DNA of 64,000 nucleotides from the NCBI GenBank assembly GCA_020850615.1, contig JADZEI010000066.1, forward strand, positions 65,943 to 129,942. The letters run 5' to 3'. This DNA comes from Dehalococcoidia bacterium. GTDB taxonomy: Bacteria > Chloroflexota > Dehalococcoidia > Tepidiformales > Tepidiformaceae. Under the pieces are notes generated by a model. That model was not told where the DNA came from and searched no databases. It saw nothing but the letters and a program-made list of their open reading frames with translations. The position numbers and the translations under genes are program-made. Below, piece by piece: positions 52,540 through 60,826 of the stretch (within the stretch, counting starts at the first letter, position 1; each line of letters starts with the position of its first letter).

Positions 52540-53844
52540 CTACACCACGCGGCCGAAGAGGTCGTAGTCGGCGGCTTCTTCGATGTGGACGCGGATGCGG
52601 GCGCCGGGCGTGGCCTGGCCGCTGGCGAACACGAGGCCGTCGACTTCGGGCGCTTCGCGGTAGGTGCGGCCGGCGACGACGGGGTCGCCGTCTTCGTCTT
52701 CGCCCGTGCCTTCGACGAGCAGGTCCAGCTCGCGGCCGACGAACCGGCGCGCGCGCTTCGCGGCGATCTTCATCTGCTGGCGCATGAACCGGTCGCGGCG
52801 CTCGTGCTTCACCTCGTCCGGCACCTGGTCCGCCATCTCGTAGGCGCCGGTCCATTGCTGGAGCGAGTAGGTGAAGCAGCCGGCGTGGTCGAACTCGATC
52901 GCCTTCGCGAACCCGAGCAGCTCGCGGAACTCGGCGTCGGTTTCGCCCGGGAAGCCGGCGATGAACGACGTGCGCAGGACGATGTCGGGCATGGCGGCGC
53001 GCAGCTCGCGCACGAATCCGTGCACCTTCTCGATGTTGTGGGGCCGTTTCATCCGCCGGAGCGTGGCTTCGCTGCCGTGCTGGAGCGGCACGTCGAGGTA
53101 GTGCACGACGTTCGGGATCGTGGCCATCGCTTCGATGAGCTGGGGCGAAACGCGGCTCGGGTAGGCGTACATCAGCCGCAGCCACACCTCCGGGCCCACG
53201 GCGTCGGAGAGCATGCGCAGCAGGCCGGGGAGCCCCTGGCCCACGGGCTTGCCGAGGTCCTCGCCCCAGGCCGTGGTGTCCTGGCCGACGAGGACGAGCT
53301 CCTTCGCGCCCGCTTCGACGAGTCGCTGGGCTTCGCGCATGAGCAGCCCCGCCGGCGCCGACCGCAGCCCGCCCTTGATCTTCGGGATGACGCAGAACGT
53401 GCAGGGCGCGTCGCAGCCGTCGCTGATCTTGAGGTAGGCGCTCGGGCCCGTGACCTTCGCCGCCGATTCCGGGATGTCGTAGACGGCGTCGACGTCGACG
53501 CTCAGCAGGCGGGCGACGTCCTGCCACTGTCCGACGCCGAAGATGTGGTCGACGCCGGAGACCTCTTCGCGCACCTGGCGGCCGTAGAGCTGGGTCATGC
53601 AGCCGGCGACGATGAGCGTCTGCCCCTCGCGCTTGCCCGCGGCGAGGGCGCGCACTGCCTCCATCGACTGTTCCTGGCTCTGTTCGATGAAGCCGCAGGT
53701 GTTCACGATGATCGCGTCGGCCGCACCGGCTTCGGCGACGGGCACGAGCTGGCCGCCGGTGAGCAGCCGTTCGAGGTGCTCGCTGTCGACGTCGTTCTTC
53801 GGGCAGCCGAGCGTGACCACGTGGTAGGTCTTCGGGACCGCCAT
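52540..53844 (-). CDS. rimO: ribosomal protein S12 methylthiotransferase RimO
   Basis: A radical SAM enzyme that adds a methylthio group to an Asp of ribosomal protein S12. 434 residues. The N-terminal MTTase domain (VVTLGCPKNDVDSEHL) has cluster Cys in LGCPKN, VNTCGF and AGCMTQ. The radical SAM cluster motif is CDAPCTFCVIP. The C-terminal TRAM domain starts near RRFVGRELDLLVEGT. ATG 53844 overlaps the stop of the upstream PASTA/HTH gene by one base, so the genes are coupled. Confidence 0.96.
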   Translation of the reverse strand: MAVPKTYHVVTLGCPKNDVDSEHLERLLTGGQLVPVAEAGAADAIIVNTCGFIEQSQEQSMEAVRALAAGKREGQTLIVAGCMTQLYGRQVREEVSGVDHIFGVGQWQDVARLLSVDVDAVYDIPESAAKVTGPSAYLKISDGCDAPCTFCVIPKIKGGLRSAPAGLLMREAQRLVEAGAKELVLVGQDTTAWGEDLGKPVGQGLPGLLRMLSDAVGPEVWLRLMYAYPSRVSPQLIEAMATIPNVVHYLDVPLQHGSEATLRRMKRPHNIEKVHGFVRELRAAMPDIVLRTSFIAGFPGETDAEFRELLGFAKAIEFDHAGCFTYSLQQWTGAYEMADQVPDEVKHERRDRFMRQQMKIAAKRARRFVGRELDLLVEGTGEDEDGDPVVAGRTYREAPEVDGLVFASGQATPGARIRVHIEEAADYDLFGRVV

Positions 53845-54827
53845 CAGGGGCCGTCGCTCACGGCGATGGTGACGGTGCCGCCTTCGGCCAGGCTCGTGCC
53901 GCCCTGGGGGGTCTGTTCGAAGACGGTGCCTTGCGCGGCGGCGTCGGTGCCGTTGATCTGGTTCACCTCGTAGCCCGCCGCCTCGAGCAGCTTCTTCGCC
54001 TCCGCGACCGGCACGCCGACGACATCGGGGACGGTGCCGGGGACCGCGCTGGTGGTGGTCGCGGTGGTGGTGGCCGTGCTTGTGCGCGTGGTCGTCGAAG
54101 TCGAGGTGCTGTTGCTGTCGTCGCCGCCGGCGGTGCCCCCGGGCGTCTCGCTGTCGCCGCCCAGGCTCGAAATCACGAATGCGAGCAGGACCACGCCGAT
54201 CACGCCGGCGATCGCGACGATCGCGACGACCATCGAGCGGGTCTGAGCCGCGGGGTCGGGGTTGATCCGCCGCACCGGGGCGGGGACGCCGATATCGACG
54301 CCGATCATCGGCTCGTAGGGCGCGGCTTCCATGCCGATCGCGGGCTCGCGCTGCGGTGGCGGCGCGGCCTGGGGGCGGCGCTCGTCGCGGCGGGGTTCCG
54401 CCTGTGGTGGCGCGCTCCGGAAGCGGGAGTCGTCGCGGTACTCGGGTTCGCGGGGCCGCTCCTGGCGGGACTCGGGCTTCGCGGGCTTCGGGCGCGGCGG
54501 CGCGGCGGGACGGTTCCAGCTCGGCCGCGCGGGGCTGGTGGCCGGCAGCGGCGACTCCCGGGAGGCGCGGGGCTGGCGGGCGGAGGCGCCGTCGTACTCG
54601 TCCTCGCGCGGGAACAGCGCGAGCATCTCCTGGGGGTCCAGGCCCAGGTATTGCGAATACGAACGGAGGAACCCGCGGGCATAGACCGGCGCGGGGATGA
54701 CGTCGAACTGCTCGGTTTCGAGCGCGAGCAGGTACCGGCGCGAGATCCGCGTGTCGCGCTCGGCATCTTCCAGTGTGAGGCCGCGGGCTTCGCGCGAGCG
54801 CACGAGCCACGTCCCGAGTTCACCCAT
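53844..54827 (-). CDS. RodZ-like HTH membrane protein with a C-terminal PASTA domain
   Basis: 327 residues. An N-terminal RodZ-type HTH (LGTWLVRSREARGLTLEDAERDT, then ISRRYLLALETEQFDVIPAP, then YARGFLRSYSQYLGLDP) is followed by a Pro/Arg-rich linker (80-200), one transmembrane helix (VVAIVAIAGVIGVVLLAFVI, about 205-225) and a Ser/Thr-rich stalk. One PASTA domain (VPDVVGVPVAEAKKLLEAAGY, about 265-327) ends it. RodZ anchors MreB in cell-shape control and PASTA domains sense peptidoglycan, so it probably links cytoskeleton or DNA-binding functions to the wall. The fusion is known in high-GC Gram-positives and Chloroflexota. Upstream of and coupled to rimO. Confidence 0.9.
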   Translation of the reverse strand: MGELGTWLVRSREARGLTLEDAERDTRISRRYLLALETEQFDVIPAPVYARGFLRSYSQYLGLDPQEMLALFPREDEYDGASARQPRASRESPLPATSPARPSWNRPAAPPRPKPAKPESRQERPREPEYRDDSRFRSAPPQAEPRRDERRPQAAPPPQREPAIGMEAAPYEPMIGVDIGVPAPVRRINPDPAAQTRSMVVAIVAIAGVIGVVLLAFVISSLGGDSETPGGTAGGDDSNSTSTSTTTRTSTATTTATTTSAVPGTVPDVVGVPVAEAKKLLEAAGYEVNQINGTDAAAQGTVFEQTPQGGTSLAEGGTVTIAVSDGP

Positions 54828-54906
54828 AACGTATAGCGTAGGACGGTGGCCGCGTAGGGGCATGGTGGGGGTCAGGAGCGCCTGACCGCGGTGGGGTGCG
54901 CGGCGG

Positions 54907-55470
54907 TCAGAACAACCGGGCGACGGGCAGCTCGAAGCCCCCGGCGGCGAACCCCGCGTGGTCGCTCGTGAGCGTGGAACCGGCTTCGAGCGTGTCCGTG
55001 CGGCCGTCCTCGTAGTGGACGACGACGCGGCGCTGCGCCGGGTACACGAGCCAGACGCGTTGGCACCCCGCGGCCAGGTACTCGGCGACCTTGGGCAACA
55101 GACGGGCCGGCCCATCGGATGGCGACACGACTTCGACGGCGAGGGCCGGGGCACCTTCGACATAACCGGAAGGGAGCTCGCTCCCGCCGGTGACAACGGC
55201 CACATCAGGCGCGCGAACGATGTCCGGGCCGCGGTGGAGGACGAAGCCGGTATTCGAAACCACGCGGCCGAGGTTCTCCCGTGCAACGAACGCGTCGAGG
55301 GCGGCCCCGAGGGTGATCGTGACACCCCTGTGCCGTCCGCCCGGCGGTGGCGTCATCTCAACCCTCCCGCAGGCAAGCTCCATCCGCCAGTCCGGCGGGT
55401 CGTCGGGGAGCTGCGCGAATTCTTCGGCCGTGAGGAGTTGCTCCTTCGCCGTGGTCACCATGCGACCCAT
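54907..55470 (-). CDS. Uma2 family endonuclease-fold protein
   Basis: 187 residues of the DUF820/Uma2 group, a PD-(D/E)xK-like fold. Signature pieces are TAEEFAQLPDD, ELACGRVEMTPPPGGRHR, RAPDVAVV, ALAVEVVSPSD and WLVYPAQRRVVVHY. The metal-binding Asp (PDV) and Glu-x-x (VEVVS) are present. Function is unknown, although such proteins are numerous in Chloroflexota and cyanobacteria. The start could be 55470 or the second ATG at 55461. Confidence 0.9.
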   Translation of the reverse strand: MGRMVTTAKEQLLTAEEFAQLPDDPPDWRMELACGRVEMTPPPGGRHRGVTITLGAALDAFVARENLGRVVSNTGFVLHRGPDIVRAPDVAVVTGGSELPSGYVEGAPALAVEVVSPSDGPARLLPKVAEYLAAGCQRVWLVYPAQRRVVVHYEDGRTDTLEAGSTLTSDHAGFAAGGFELPVARLF

Positions 55471-55702
55471 GGTACACCCCGCGCGGGGGCGGCGGCGCCA
55501 TCAGTGGCGCGACCAATAGGGAGCGCTCCGCCGCGCCCCTGCACCCACTGCCGGGAACGGGCAGCACCTTCCCCCGTGCGCCGCGCACCCGGTATGGGCG
55601 TCGCACCAAACGGCGGACCATCAGTGGCGCGACCAATAGGGAGCGCTCCGCCGCAAGCCAGCACCATGCTGCCGGGAATAGATAGCACTTCAGCCCGAGC
55701 GT
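55471..55702 (+). repeat. two REP-E copies upstream of the second RAYT gene
   Basis: Copies at 55499-55534 and 55619-55654, exactly 120 bp apart. They are identical over 36 bp (starting catcagtggcgcgaccaata and ending gagcgctccgccgc). Their structure is a GTGG foot, GCGC, an 11-nt loop and GCGC. Both lie in the orientation of the following transposase gene. Confidence 0.9.
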
Positions 55703-56215
55703 ATGCTTCGCCCCGCGGTGAACGACCCCCTGGCGTATCTGATCACCTTCAGCTGCTACGGGACCTGGCTCCACGGTGACGAACGGGGGTCGTTCGATCG
55801 CGACAACCGGACCTTCGGGGAGCCACCCGTACCTGTCGACGCAGCGCGGCGCGACTGGGAGCGCCGCCAACTCCGAAAAACACCGTGGTATCTCGACAAA
55901 CGCCAGCGGGACCTGGTCGAACGAACAATCGCGGAGGTTTGCGACCGGCGCGAATGGTACCTCTCTGCCGTCAACGCGCGTACCAATCATGTGCACGCCG
56001 TCGTGTCGGGCGTACAGTCGCCCGAGGCGATGATGACCGCGTTCAAGGCGTGGAGCACGCGAGTGTTGCGTGAACACGGGTTGGCGACGTCCACGGACCG
56101 GGTGTGGTCGCGGCATGGCAGCACGGTGTACCTGTGGACGGAGAAATCGGTGGCTGATGCCGTGTACTACGTGGTTTGGCGACAGGACGAGGACCGGTGG
56201 GATACGGAACAGTGA
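55703..56215 (+). CDS. REP-associated tyrosine transposase (RAYT), second type
   Basis: 170 residues. The HUH motif is H96-V-H98 in ARTNHVHAVVSG. A typical N-terminus (LITFSCYGTWLHGDERGSFDRDN) and a C-terminal Tyr pair (DAVYYVVWRQDE, Y155/Y156) complete the Y1 transposase pattern. It differs strongly from the transposase at 27147 and belongs to another RAYT group. Two REP-E copies precede it and one inverted copy follows, giving a second, complete REPtron. It looks intact. ATG 55703 is a plausible start, though no strong ribosome site is seen. Confidence 0.88.
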   Translation: MLRPAVNDPLAYLITFSCYGTWLHGDERGSFDRDNRTFGEPPVPVDAARRDWERRQLRKTPWYLDKRQRDLVERTIAEVCDRREWYLSAVNARTNHVHAVVSGVQSPEAMMTAFKAWSTRVLREHGLATSTDRVWSRHGSTVYLWTEKSVADAVYYVVWRQDEDRWDTEQ

Positions 56216-56313
56216 GCCTGGCGGGGTAGTCGCTGGTCCCGGGACGGTGGTGCTGGTTTGCGGCGGAGCGCTCCCCATTGGTCGCGCCACTGATTGTGCC
56301 ACCCAATCGCCCG
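56216..56313 (-). repeat. inverted REP-E copy after the second RAYT gene
   Basis: 56261-56294 carries the reverse complement of the upstream copies (ggagcgctccccattggtcg, then cgccactgat), with one change in the loop. Homology extends about 25 bp further outward (caccatgctgg-like), matching the second upstream copy. The right end touches the tetR stop. Confidence 0.88.
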
Positions 56314-56880
56314 CTACCCCGCGACGATGCCGCCGGCGAGGACGCGTTCGCAGAGGCGCTGGGCTGTGGGGGCGTCCCACTTTTCGCGGAGGACGAGGTA
56401 GCAGTCCATCTGCTGCTCCAGGTAGTCCATCAGGAACTCGGCGGGGATGTCCTGGCCGATGACGCCGGCGGCCTGGGCGCGGCACAGCAGGCGGTCCGCC
56501 TGCGCGCGGACGCGGTCCTTTTCGGCGATGGCGATGTCGATCGCAGTGGCGTGCAGGGCGTGGGCGAGCTGGCGGTGCACTTCGACCACCTGCCAGAACG
56601 TGCGCATCAGCGCGAGCACCGCTTCGCGCGGGTCCTCCAGCTGGTCCGCCGCCTCCACCGCCGCGCCCACTTCGGCGATGATCTCGCGGACCATCTCGAC
56701 GACGAGGTCGTCCTTGGTCGGGAAGTTCCGGTAGAGCGTGCCCATGCCGACGCCGGAGCGCGCGCAGATTTCGCGCATGTCCGCATCGATGCCGCGCTCG
56801 GCGAAGACTTCACGCGCGGCCGCGAGGATGCGCTGGCGGTTCGCGCGGGCGTCGGCCCGGCCGGGGCCTTGACTATCCAT
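56314..56880 (-). CDS. TetR family repressor
   Basis: 188 residues. An N-terminal TetR HTH (RQRILAAAREVFAERGIDADMR, then EICARSGVGMGTLYRNFPTKDDL) is followed by a helical ligand-binding domain. It is divergent from the MMPL transporter gene. Two matching palindromes lie between the genes, so it probably represses both. ATG 56880 (MDSQGPG) is the likely start; a TTG at 56910 would add ten residues. Confidence 0.93.
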   Translation of the reverse strand: MDSQGPGRADARANRQRILAAAREVFAERGIDADMREICARSGVGMGTLYRNFPTKDDLVVEMVREIIAEVGAAVEAADQLEDPREAVLALMRTFWQVVEVHRQLAHALHATAIDIAIAEKDRVRAQADRLLCRAQAAGVIGQDIPAEFLMDYLEQQMDCYLVLREKWDAPTAQRLCERVLAGGIVAG

Positions 56881-56912
56881 TGACAAGCTCGATAGCCGGG
56901 GAACTTGCAAAG

Positions 56913-56928
56913 CGGAACATTTGCTCCG
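56913..56928. promoter_or_regulatory. TetR operator half 1
   Basis: CGGAACATTTGCTCCG, an imperfect palindrome (CGGAxC-N4-GxTCCG) 33 bp upstream of the tetR start. It matches the second copy 29 bp away. Confidence 0.65.
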
Positions 56929-56941
56929 ATTCTATCACAGG

Positions 56942-56957
56942 CGGAACAATAGTTCCG
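56942..56957. promoter_or_regulatory. TetR operator half 2
   Basis: CGGAACAATAGTTCCG, a perfect palindrome except for the four central bases. With the first copy it sits 120-165 bp before the MMPL start. Confidence 0.72.
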
Positions 56958-57076
56958 GTTCACCGCAGGGCGATCGTGCCATCTTTCCGCCATCCGGACC
57001 ACGCGAAGGGTCGTTTTCCCGGCGCGCCGTTCGATTCCCTTATTACATAGCTCCCGCGCCCCTGGAGGCTCCCCCG

Positions 57077-59260
57077 ATGAGTTGGCTCGAACGATGGGCC
57101 CGTTTCTCCCACCGCAACCGCGGCAAGGTCATCCTCGGCTGGGTGCTGGTCCTGGCCGCGCTCGTCGGGCTCGCACAGGCCTTCGGCGGCGAATACGAGA
57201 ACAGCGTCTCCCTCCCTGGTTCGGAAACCCAGGAGGGCATGGACATCCTCCAGGCGAGCTTCCCTGCCCGCGCGGGCGACTCGGCCGACCTGGTCTTCCA
57301 GTCCGAAGCGGGCCTCGCCGACGCGAGCATCCGCCAGCGCATCGAGCAGCTCCTCGCCGATGTCGCGACCATCCCCGGCGTGGTCGGCGTGGAATCGCCC
57401 TACGAGACGCCGGGCGCGATCAACCAGGACGGCACCATCGGCCGCGCCGCAGTCCGCTGGGAATCGCTCTCGATGGACACCCCGAAGGGCGACATCGAGT
57501 CCATGCTCGAAAAGATCGACGCGGCGGAGGGCGAGGGGCTGCGGATCGAAGCCGGCGGCGACATCGTGGCCCAGGCGGAGTTCCCCGAGTTCGGCTCCGA
57601 AGGGCTCGGCCTGATCGCGGCCGTGATCATCCTCTTTATAGCGTTCGGTTCCGTGGTCGCGATGGGCCTGCCGATTGGCGCGGCCCTCTTCGGGCTCGGC
57701 GCGGGCACCATGCTCGTCGCGCTCGCCACCCGCTTCATGACGTTCCCGGACTGGACCGCGCAGTTCATGGCGATGATCGGCATCGGCGTCGGCATCGACT
57801 ACAGCCTGCTCGTCGTCACGCGCTTCCGGGAGGGCCTCCATTCCGGCCGCAGCGTCGAGGACTCGGTCGCGCTCGCGGTGACCACCTCCGGGCGGGCGGT
57901 GATGTTCGCGGGCGTGGTCGTCGCGATCGCGTTCTTCGGGCTCTACGCGATGGGCCTGCCGTTCATCGCCGCGGTGGGCACGGGGGGCGCGATCGTGGTC
58001 GCCTGCGCGGTCATCGTCGCGATCACGCTCATGCCGGCGTTCCTCTCGCTCGTCGGCCACCGCGTGGACAGCTGGCGCGTGCCCTTCCTCCATTCGACCG
58101 AGGGCGTGGACGAGAAGAGCGGCTGGTACCGCTTTTCGAGCGCCATCCAGAAGCAGCCGCTGCCCTGGTTCGCGGTCGGCGTGGTGAGCCTGCTGGTGCT
58201 CGCTTCGCCCGTGCTCGACATGACGCTCGGGTTCACGGACGCGGGCAACAACCCGCCGGAGCGCCGCACCCGCCAGGCCTACGACCTCCTCGCCGAGGCG
58301 TTCGGGCCCGGGTTCAACGGGCCGCTCATCGTCGTGACCGAGCTCAACGGCGCCGGCGAGGCCGAGCTCGCCCGCGTCTCCCAGGCCATCGCCGCCGACC
58401 CCAACGTCGCCGCGGTGACGCCGCCGGCCGTCAGCCCCGCGGGCGACGCGGCGGTGTGGACGCTGTTCGCGAAGACGAAGCCGCAGGACGAGGCCACCGG
58501 CGCGCTGGTCCACCGCCTGCGCGACGACATCCTCCCTTCGGCGACGGCGGGGACGGCGCTGGACCCGAAGGTGACCGGCAGCAACGCCGGCAGCATCGAC
58601 GCCGGCGACCGCATCGCCGAGCGGATGCCGCTGCTCTTCGGCGCGGTCATCAGCCTGAGCTTCCTGCTGTTGATGATGGTGTTCCGGTCGGTCCTGGTGG
58701 CGCTCAAGGCCGCGATCATGAACCTTCTCTCGATCGGCGCGGCCTATGGCGTGGTCGTGGCGGTGTTCCAGTGGGGCTGGTTCGGCGGGCTGCTCGGCGT
58801 CGATAAGGGGCCGGTCGAAACCTTCCTGCCGATGATGTTCTTCGCGATCCTCTTCGGCCTGTCGATGGACTACGAGGTCTTCCTCATCAGCCGCATCCGG
58901 GAGGAGTACATCCGCTCGGGGAACAACGCCCTGGCCGTGCGCAACGGGCTCGCGGCGACGGCGCGCGTCATCACGGCGGCGGCCGCGATCATGGTCGCGG
59001 TGTTCCTCGCCTTTGTGCTGGGCGAAGACCGCATCGTGAAGGAGCTCGGGCTCGGCATGGCGACGGCCATCTTCGTCGACGCCACGGTCGTCCGGCTCAT
59101 CCTCGTCCCGGCGACGATGGAGCTGCTCGGCGACGCGAACTGGTGGCTGCCGAAGTGGCTGGACCGCCTCCTCCCGCACGTGAACCTGGAGGGCGTCGAA
59201 GCCCACGAAGTGCACCCGGACGCGACAGGCGGCGCGACGGCGCCGGCGGGCGGCAAGTAG
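57077..59260 (+). CDS. MMPL family RND transporter
   Basis: 727 residues in the MmpL-like two-bundle layout: one N-terminal helix, an extracytoplasmic domain (about 35-180), five helices with GIGVGIDYSLLVVTRFREGL, a second extracytoplasmic domain (about 370-510) and five more helices with GLSMDYEVFLISRIREEY. The GxxxDY motifs in helices 4 and 10 carry the proton-relay Asp. It exports lipids or hydrophobic drugs; the substrate is unknown. ATG 57077 has GGAGG upstream. Probably controlled by the divergent TetR. Confidence 0.95.
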   Translation: MSWLERWARFSHRNRGKVILGWVLVLAALVGLAQAFGGEYENSVSLPGSETQEGMDILQASFPARAGDSADLVFQSEAGLADASIRQRIEQLLADVATIPGVVGVESPYETPGAINQDGTIGRAAVRWESLSMDTPKGDIESMLEKIDAAEGEGLRIEAGGDIVAQAEFPEFGSEGLGLIAAVIILFIAFGSVVAMGLPIGAALFGLGAGTMLVALATRFMTFPDWTAQFMAMIGIGVGIDYSLLVVTRFREGLHSGRSVEDSVALAVTTSGRAVMFAGVVVAIAFFGLYAMGLPFIAAVGTGGAIVVACAVIVAITLMPAFLSLVGHRVDSWRVPFLHSTEGVDEKSGWYRFSSAIQKQPLPWFAVGVVSLLVLASPVLDMTLGFTDAGNNPPERRTRQAYDLLAEAFGPGFNGPLIVVTELNGAGEAELARVSQAIAADPNVAAVTPPAVSPAGDAAVWTLFAKTKPQDEATGALVHRLRDDILPSATAGTALDPKVTGSNAGSIDAGDRIAERMPLLFGAVISLSFLLLMMVFRSVLVALKAAIMNLLSIGAAYGVVVAVFQWGWFGGLLGVDKGPVETFLPMMFFAILFGLSMDYEVFLISRIREEYIRSGNNALAVRNGLAATARVITAAAAIMVAVFLAFVLGEDRIVKELGLGMATAIFVDATVVRLILVPATMELLGDANWWLPKWLDRLLPHVNLEGVEAHEVHPDATGGATAPAGGK

Positions 59261-59860
59261 CGCGAACCCTCACCCCCGTCCCCTCTCCCGTGCGCGGGAG
59301 AGGGGTGCCCGGGATGGCGAGATGGTGGCGCAAAGGTGTAGCCCGCGGCCCTTGTGGCCGCTAGCGTCTAAGCCCAACGGATGCCCCACCGCCAGGCACC
59401 GCGCCACCCCGGCGACGCGGGCACCGCGCAGCGCGCACCCTCACCCCCGTCCCCTCTGCTCTGAAAATGGCCCCGTGGTTCCGGGCATCGGGATCGTTGT
59501 TCGTCGACTCTCCCTGCCGAAAGTCGATTTTCATCCGCCATCCTGGCCCTTTGCCATCGTGTCTCCCGTGCGCGGGAGAGGGGTGCCCGGGATGGCGTGA
59601 TGGTGGCGCGAAGGTGTAGCCCGCGGCCCTTGTGGCCGCTAGCGTCTAAGCCCAACGGACGCCCACCGCCAGGCACGGCCCCACCCCGGCGCGCACCCTC
59701 ACCCCCATCCCCTCTCCCGTGCGCGGGAGAGGGGTGCCCGGGATGGCGAGATGGCGGCGCAAAAGTGTAGCCCGCGGCCCTTGTGGCCGCTAGCGTCTAA
59801 GCCCAACGGATGCCCCGCCGCCAGGCACCGCGCCACCCCGGCGACGCGGCCACCGCGCAG
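59261..59860 (+). repeat. three tandem copies of a hairpin-plus-REP-D unit
   Basis: Each unit has accctcacccc-type sequence, the hairpin ctctcccgtgcgcgggagag, gtgcccgggatggcg, then REP-D (gcggcccttgtggccgc, then tagcgtctaagcccaacgg) and a tail gccaggc. Units begin at about 59270, 59445 and 59695. The middle one is split within its hairpin by a 117-bp insert (59458-59574). No gene. Confidence 0.8.
59458..59574. mobile_element. 117-bp insert in a repeat unit (possible miniature element)
   Basis: The copies on either side read cccctctcccgtg. Here 'cccctct' is separated from 'tctcccgtg' by about 114 bp of less GC-rich sequence, so TCT is duplicated at both ends. That is what a 3-bp target-site duplication would look like. 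No clear inverted ends and no coding sequence are seen. Confidence 0.45.
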
Positions 59861-60214
59861 CGCGCACCGCACGGCGCCATCGGTGGCGCGACCAATAGGG
59901 AGCGCTCGGCCGCGAACCCGTACCATCGCCCCGCGCAGCCGCGACACCCGCCGCACGCGGCCGGGCGGGGCGCTGCGCTCCCGCCCTCGGGTGGGGGCTG
60001 CCGCGGGGCATGGGTTGGGCTGACGCCAGGGCCCACGAGGGGCCCGGGCTACACCCCGGCCACGTGCGCCCGTTGCTGGGAGCCAACAGCCACGAGCCGC
60101 CCCGCCCCCCTTTGTCCAAAAAACATCTCCGGGGCGTTAACTGCGGCGCACCTTCCCACGTTGTTTACCGGTAGCAAGCCGTACGTTGCCCGCCGCAAGG
60201 TGGGCATTGAGGTG
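59861..60214. repeat. REP-E and REP-C, then unique less GC-rich sequence
   Basis: REP-E at about 59875-59912 (one mismatch to the copies around the second RAYT) and an inverted REP-C at about 60010-60055. From 60120 the sequence is less GC-rich and not repeated elsewhere in the window. It includes a GNRA-loop hairpin (TGCCCGCC-gcaa-GGTGGGCA, about 60187-60206). No gene. Confidence 0.6.
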
Positions 60215-60243
60215 TTGACCCTTGGTATATGCGTCGGTACCTT
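60215..60243 (+). promoter_or_regulatory. possible promoter of the surface-protein gene
   Basis: TTGACC (60215-60220) and TACCTT (60238-60243) are spaced 17 bp apart in a less GC-rich stretch. If used, it gives the downstream gene a leader of about 680 nt. A nearer promoter is not excluded. Confidence 0.4.
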
Positions 60244-60366
60244 TCGACGGTCTTTACCGGTCGGCCCGCGATGGCCGGGGGCTCAACGTCCCTGGTGCAT
60301 TGGGAGTACGTGTGACCAACGACGGCTCGAGCTTCGCCACTTCGGTGGCAGCTGATTCAAAAGCGC

Positions 60367-60422
60367 CCGCTCAACCGGGTTCCCTTCCTTGCTGGATGGG
60401 AACCCGCTCTTATGTTGAGCGG
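60367..60422. other. long two-part stem-loop
   Basis: The outer stem CCGCTCAAC / GTTGAGCGG (9 bp perfect) encloses an inner stem GGGTTCCC / GGGAACCC (8 bp perfect) with loop ttccttgctggat. The inner stem is offset by an 8-nt bulge. No T tract follows. It is a structured RNA or DNA site rather than an ordinary terminator. Confidence 0.6.
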
Positions 60423-60497
60423 ATTCGCCTCATGCATATCCCAGCGAAAGGAGGGCGTGCCATCTCGCGCTGAGTTTCGAGGCGCCTTTGGGCTGCC

Positions 60498-60660
60498 GGC
60501 TTTCGGCCATCGGCCGTCGGCTACTGGCTTTCAACCGTGATTCACGGGTGGGGAGCTGGACCAAGGTGGGGCAGCGCAATCGGGCTGGAGGCGAATGGCA
60601 ACGGATGGAGGTCACCCCGCATAGGTTGGCCGATAGCCGATAGCCGATAGCCGAAAGCCA
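60498..60660. repeat. inverted pair of heptamer arrays in the surface-protein leader
   Basis: Left array 60498-60533 (GGCTTTC GGCCATC GGCCGTC GGCTACT GGCTTTC) and right array 60624-60660, inverted (GATAGCC three times, then GAAAGCC). About 90 bp lie between. Confidence 0.85.
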
Positions 60661-60826
60661 CCGGGACGCGACGCGAGAGGAAAGACCCAAACCTGATTCC
60701 GACATGAGGGAAGGCCCGGACCCGCCCGGAACCACGCGCCGGGGGACGGCGGGACGACGAGCGGGCGACCTCACCAGCAACGGCTTCTTCGCTGTGGCCC
60801 TGCCAGGCCCGCGGAGATATGCAGTT

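Noticed and set aside
56960-59215. Minus-strand open frame of 751 codons
   Set aside because: Shadow of the MMPL gene; the plus frame has all transporter motifs.
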